Source: an uncultured Pelagibacteraceae bacterium
GTDB taxonomy: Bacteria; Pseudomonadota; Alphaproteobacteria; Pelagibacterales; Pelagibacteraceae
Length of the DNA: 8,276 nt
NCBI GenBank assembly: GCA_902602105.1
Contig: CACKPP010000023.1
Coordinates: 1-8,276 of the forward strand
Reading direction: 5' to 3'
The position numbers and the translations under genes were made by a program. Positions 5,815-8,276 of the stretch are shown piece after piece. Within the stretch, counting starts at the first letter, position 1. Each line of letters opens with the position of its first letter. The notes beneath the pieces are model-generated. The model searched no databases. It was given only the letters and a program-made list of their open reading frames with translations, and was not told the DNA's origin.

Positions 5815-8203
5815 TAATTTAAAAATATTTACAGGAATTTTTTTAATAATTATCTTTTTTGCTAAGAATGCATTTTCTTTAGATATAAAGTTTGAAGCTG
5901 AAAATATAAATACAACTAATGAAAATATAATTACTGCAACAAAAAATATTGTGATTACTGATAAATTTGGTGCTAAAATTTTTGGTGATAAACTTGTTAT
6001 AAATAAAAAAAATAAGAATTATACTATTACAGATAATGTAATTTATCAAAATAAAGATAATTCAATTTTAATAAAGTCTGAAAAAATTTTTTATAATGAA
6101 AATGATAACATTATTTCATCTTTCGGAAAAACATCAGTTGATCAAAACAAAAAATATTTCTTAAAAGGTGAGGATATATTTTTTGACAGAAATAAAAATA
6201 AAATTTATTCAGAAAAAAAAGCTTTGATAACAGATTCTTGGAGAAACCGAATCGATATTAATGAATATAAAATTTTACTAAATGATAATCTTTTAGTTAC
6301 AGAAAATGCACAATTAATTGACTCAGAACTAAATACTTACAGTATAAAAAAACTATATTATGATTTTAAACAAAAAAAGATACTTGGAAAAGATATTGCA
6401 GTTAATAAAAATAACAAACTATCTAAAAAAGATTATCTACCTCGTATTAAAAGTAAATCACTTATATTTGAAAATGACCAAACAAATTTAAAAAAAACTG
6501 TTTATACACACTGTAAAAAAAGGGATGGGTGTCCCCCTTGGTTAATTGAATCTGAAGAAATAATACACGATAAAAAAAATAAAATTATTAATTACAAGAA
6601 TGCTACTCTTAAAATTTATGATGTTCCTGTTATGTATTTTCCAAAATTTTTTCATCCTGACCCAACTGTAGATAGACAATCGGGATTTTTAACACCTTTA
6701 ATAAATACTCAAAAATCAGCAAGTTATATAAGTACTCCATATTTTTTTGCTTTAACAGATTATTCAGATTTCACATTTTCTCCAAGAATTTATGATAATC
6801 AAAAAAATATCTACCAAGGTGAATATAGACATGTAACAAAAAATACAAAAAATATTATCGATTTAAGTATTAAAAATGATAATGCTTTTTTGACTAAAAA
6901 AAATTCTTCAGAGACACATTTATTTGTAAACTCTTCTATTAAATCAAACTTTGATTATTTTGATAACTCAAAAATACTTATTAATTTAGAAAAAGTATCA
7001 AGTGATAGTTATTTAAAATCTTCAGATATTAAATCACCCATAATTAATTCAAGAGATACTTTAAAGTCATTTGTTAAATTCGAAGGTTATACTGAGAATA
7101 CAGACTTTAATCTGTCTGCTGAAATATTTGAAGATTTAAATCAATCAAAAAATAGCGACAAGTATGAGTTTATTTTGCCTAATTTTAATTTATCAAAAAA
7201 TTTAGAAACTTCACTTAGTGGCACGTTAAGTATGAACAATACTGGTTATAGTAAACATTATAAAACTAATATTAATGAAAAAATATTAGTTAATGATTTT
7301 ATATACAAATCAATGGACTCTATTAATAGACTTGGATTTGTTAATAATTATGAAATTTTCTTTAAAAATTTTAATTCAGACTCTAAAAATTCAAATATCC
7401 TTAAAAGAAAGAAACAACATGATTTGGAGGGAATAATACAATTTAATTCCAAACTTCCTTTGAAAAAAATAGGCAATAATTATGATAGTACTTTAACTCC
7501 AATTTTTTCAGCTAAGTTTAACCCCTACCCCAACAAAAATATTATGAATGATGTTCGTATAATCGATTATAATAATATTTTTTCTATTGATAGATTAAGT
7601 TCTCAAAAAACATTAGAGGGTGGAGAATCAATAACAATTGGTAATGAATATAAAATATTTGATAAATTAGATAATGAAATATTTGGTTTAAATTTAGCAA
7701 CTTCATTAAAAGATAAAGTGAATAATGATCTTCCAGCTAATAGTTCGTTGAATCAAAAAACATCCAATATTGTTGGTCAAATGAACTTAAAAACAAATGA
7801 ATTTATCGAGTTTGAGTATGATTTTTTTGCTGATAATAATCTAGGTAAATTTAATTACCATAAGATAAATACTGAATTTAAAGTAAATAACTTTATAACC
7901 TCTTTTCAATTTATAGAAGAAAGTAATCCAATAGGTGTAGAAAGTTATATTGCAAATGAAACTTCATTTAATTTTAACAAAAATAAAAGTTTATTATTTA
8001 GAACCAGAAAAAATAAAAAAACTAATTTAACTGAATATTATAATCTTTTATATCAATACAAGATGGATTGTTTGATTGCTGGAATTGAATACAATAAAAA
8101 ATATTATAGTTCAGAAGGTGTAACTCCAGAAGAAAGCATTTTTTTCTCAGTAACTTTAATGCCATTTGATAATAAAATTAATTTACCTGGAATCGATAAA
8201 TGA
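5804..8203 (+). CDS. lptD: LPS assembly outer-membrane protein LptD (OstA/Imp)
   Basis: LptD is the outer-membrane barrel that inserts lipopolysaccharide into the outer leaflet, working with the lipoprotein LptE. The 799 residues begin with a signal peptide (1-25, cleavage likely after NAFS). An OstA-like periplasmic jellyroll of repeating beta strands follows (about 26-215). The family-defining junction comes next: YTHCKKRDGCPPWLIESEEI (234-253), then FHPDPTVDRQSGFLTP (283-298) and SPRIY with YQGEYRH (326-343). The rest is barrel strands, closing with DCLIAGIEY (755-763), PEESIFFSVTL (775-785) and a short Lys-ended tail. An in-frame TAA directly precedes the ATG, so the start is fixed; it overlaps the lptG end by 11 bp. 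Only three cysteines occur (237, 243, 756), fewer than the four of E. coli LptD. The stop overlaps the next gene as ATGA. Confidence 0.95.
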   Translation: MKNNNLKIFTGIFLIIIFFAKNAFSLDIKFEAENINTTNENIITATKNIVITDKFGAKIFGDKLVINKKNKNYTITDNVIYQNKDNSILIKSEKIFYNENDNIISSFGKTSVDQNKKYFLKGEDIFFDRNKNKIYSEKKALITDSWRNRIDINEYKILLNDNLLVTENAQLIDSELNTYSIKKLYYDFKQKKILGKDIAVNKNNKLSKKDYLPRIKSKSLIFENDQTNLKKTVYTHCKKRDGCPPWLIESEEIIHDKKNKIINYKNATLKIYDVPVMYFPKFFHPDPTVDRQSGFLTPLINTQKSASYISTPYFFALTDYSDFTFSPRIYDNQKNIYQGEYRHVTKNTKNIIDLSIKNDNAFLTKKNSSETHLFVNSSIKSNFDYFDNSKILINLEKVSSDSYLKSSDIKSPIINSRDTLKSFVKFEGYTENTDFNLSAEIFEDLNQSKNSDKYEFILPNFNLSKNLETSLSGTLSMNNTGYSKHYKTNINEKILVNDFIYKSMDSINRLGFVNNYEIFFKNFNSDSKNSNILKRKKQHDLEGIIQFNSKLPLKKIGNNYDSTLTPIFSAKFNPYPNKNIMNDVRIIDYNNIFSIDRLSSQKTLEGGESITIGNEYKIFDKLDNEIFGLNLATSLKDKVNNDLPANSSLNQKTSNIVGQMNLKTNEFIEFEYDFFADNNLGKFNYHKINTEFKVNNFITSFQFIEESNPIGVESYIANETSFNFNKNKSLLFRTRKNKKTNLTEYYNLLYQYKMDCLIAGIEYNKKYYSSEGVTPEESIFFSVTLMPFDNKINLPGIDK

Positions 8204-8276
8204 TTTTTAAAATTAAAAATAAATATCTAATTTATTTTTATTTGATATTAAATCTTATTTTTTTTTCACATGCATA
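8200..8276 (+). CDS. surA: N-terminal fragment of a secreted protein, probably the chaperone/PPIase SurA
   Basis: An ATG at 8200 overlaps the lptD stop as ATGA and opens a frame that stays open for 25 codons to the right edge. The peptide MIFKIKNKYLIYFYLILNLI plus FFSHA has a basic start, a hydrophobic core and a small-residue end (SHA), which is a good signal peptide. An in-frame TAA directly before the ATG excludes an earlier start. A weak GGA stands about eight bases upstream. In E. coli and many proteobacteria lptD is followed by surA, whose product chaperones outer-membrane proteins including LptD, and then pdxA and ksgA. The gene is very likely real. The surA identity is inferred from gene order alone, because no SurA or rotamase domain is within the window. 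Confidence 0.65.
   Translation, partial: MIFKIKNKYLIYFYLILNLIFFSHA

Noticed and set aside
1..8276. Mobile element, CRISPR array, tRNA, phage or defence genes
   Set aside because: No direct-repeat array, terminal inverted repeats, cloverleaf-like sequence, transposase or nuclease motif was seen; nearly every base belongs to a recognisable housekeeping gene.

Overview
The window is very A+T-rich, gene-dense DNA. Its proteins are rich in Lys, Asn and Ile, intergenic gaps are almost absent, and most genes lack an obvious Shine-Dalgarno sequence. Together with the gene order and protein style, this suggests a streamlined marine alphaproteobacterium, most likely of the SAR11/Pelagibacterales group. 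That placement rests on composition, gene order and recognisable families; no database search was run.

Layout. (1) Bases 1-86, minus strand: the start of a divergent gene with a signal-peptide-like N-terminus, cut by the left edge. (2) Bases 98-1688, plus strand: purM and purN, two steps of de novo purine synthesis, overlapping by 23 bp. (3) Bases 1678-3550, minus strand: pepA (M17 leucyl aminopeptidase) followed by ndk (nucleoside diphosphate kinase), overlapping by 8 bp. purN and ndk converge and overlap tail to tail by 11 bp. (4) Bases 3551-3604: the only real intergenic gap, a 54-bp divergent promoter region between pepA and lptF. (5) Bases 3605-8276, plus strand: lptF, lptG, lptD and the first 25 codons of a secreted protein, probably surA, joined by overlaps of 4, 11 and 4 bp.

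Function. The right half is a lipopolysaccharide-export operon. LptF and LptG are the inner-membrane subunits of the ABC extractor, LptD is the outer-membrane translocon, and SurA (if the call is right) is the periplasmic chaperone that helps LptD fold. The left half is nucleotide metabolism (PurM, PurN, Ndk) plus a housekeeping peptidase. The head-to-head pepA/lptF arrangement also occurs in enterobacteria.

There is no sign of a mobile element, CRISPR array, tRNA, rRNA or defence system. I found no previously undescribed system. The points worth a second look are compaction (overlaps, start-codon context), a three-cysteine LptD, a possible periplasmic cysteine pair in LptF, the direct pepA-ndk junction without holC, and long homopolymer runs inside essential genes.
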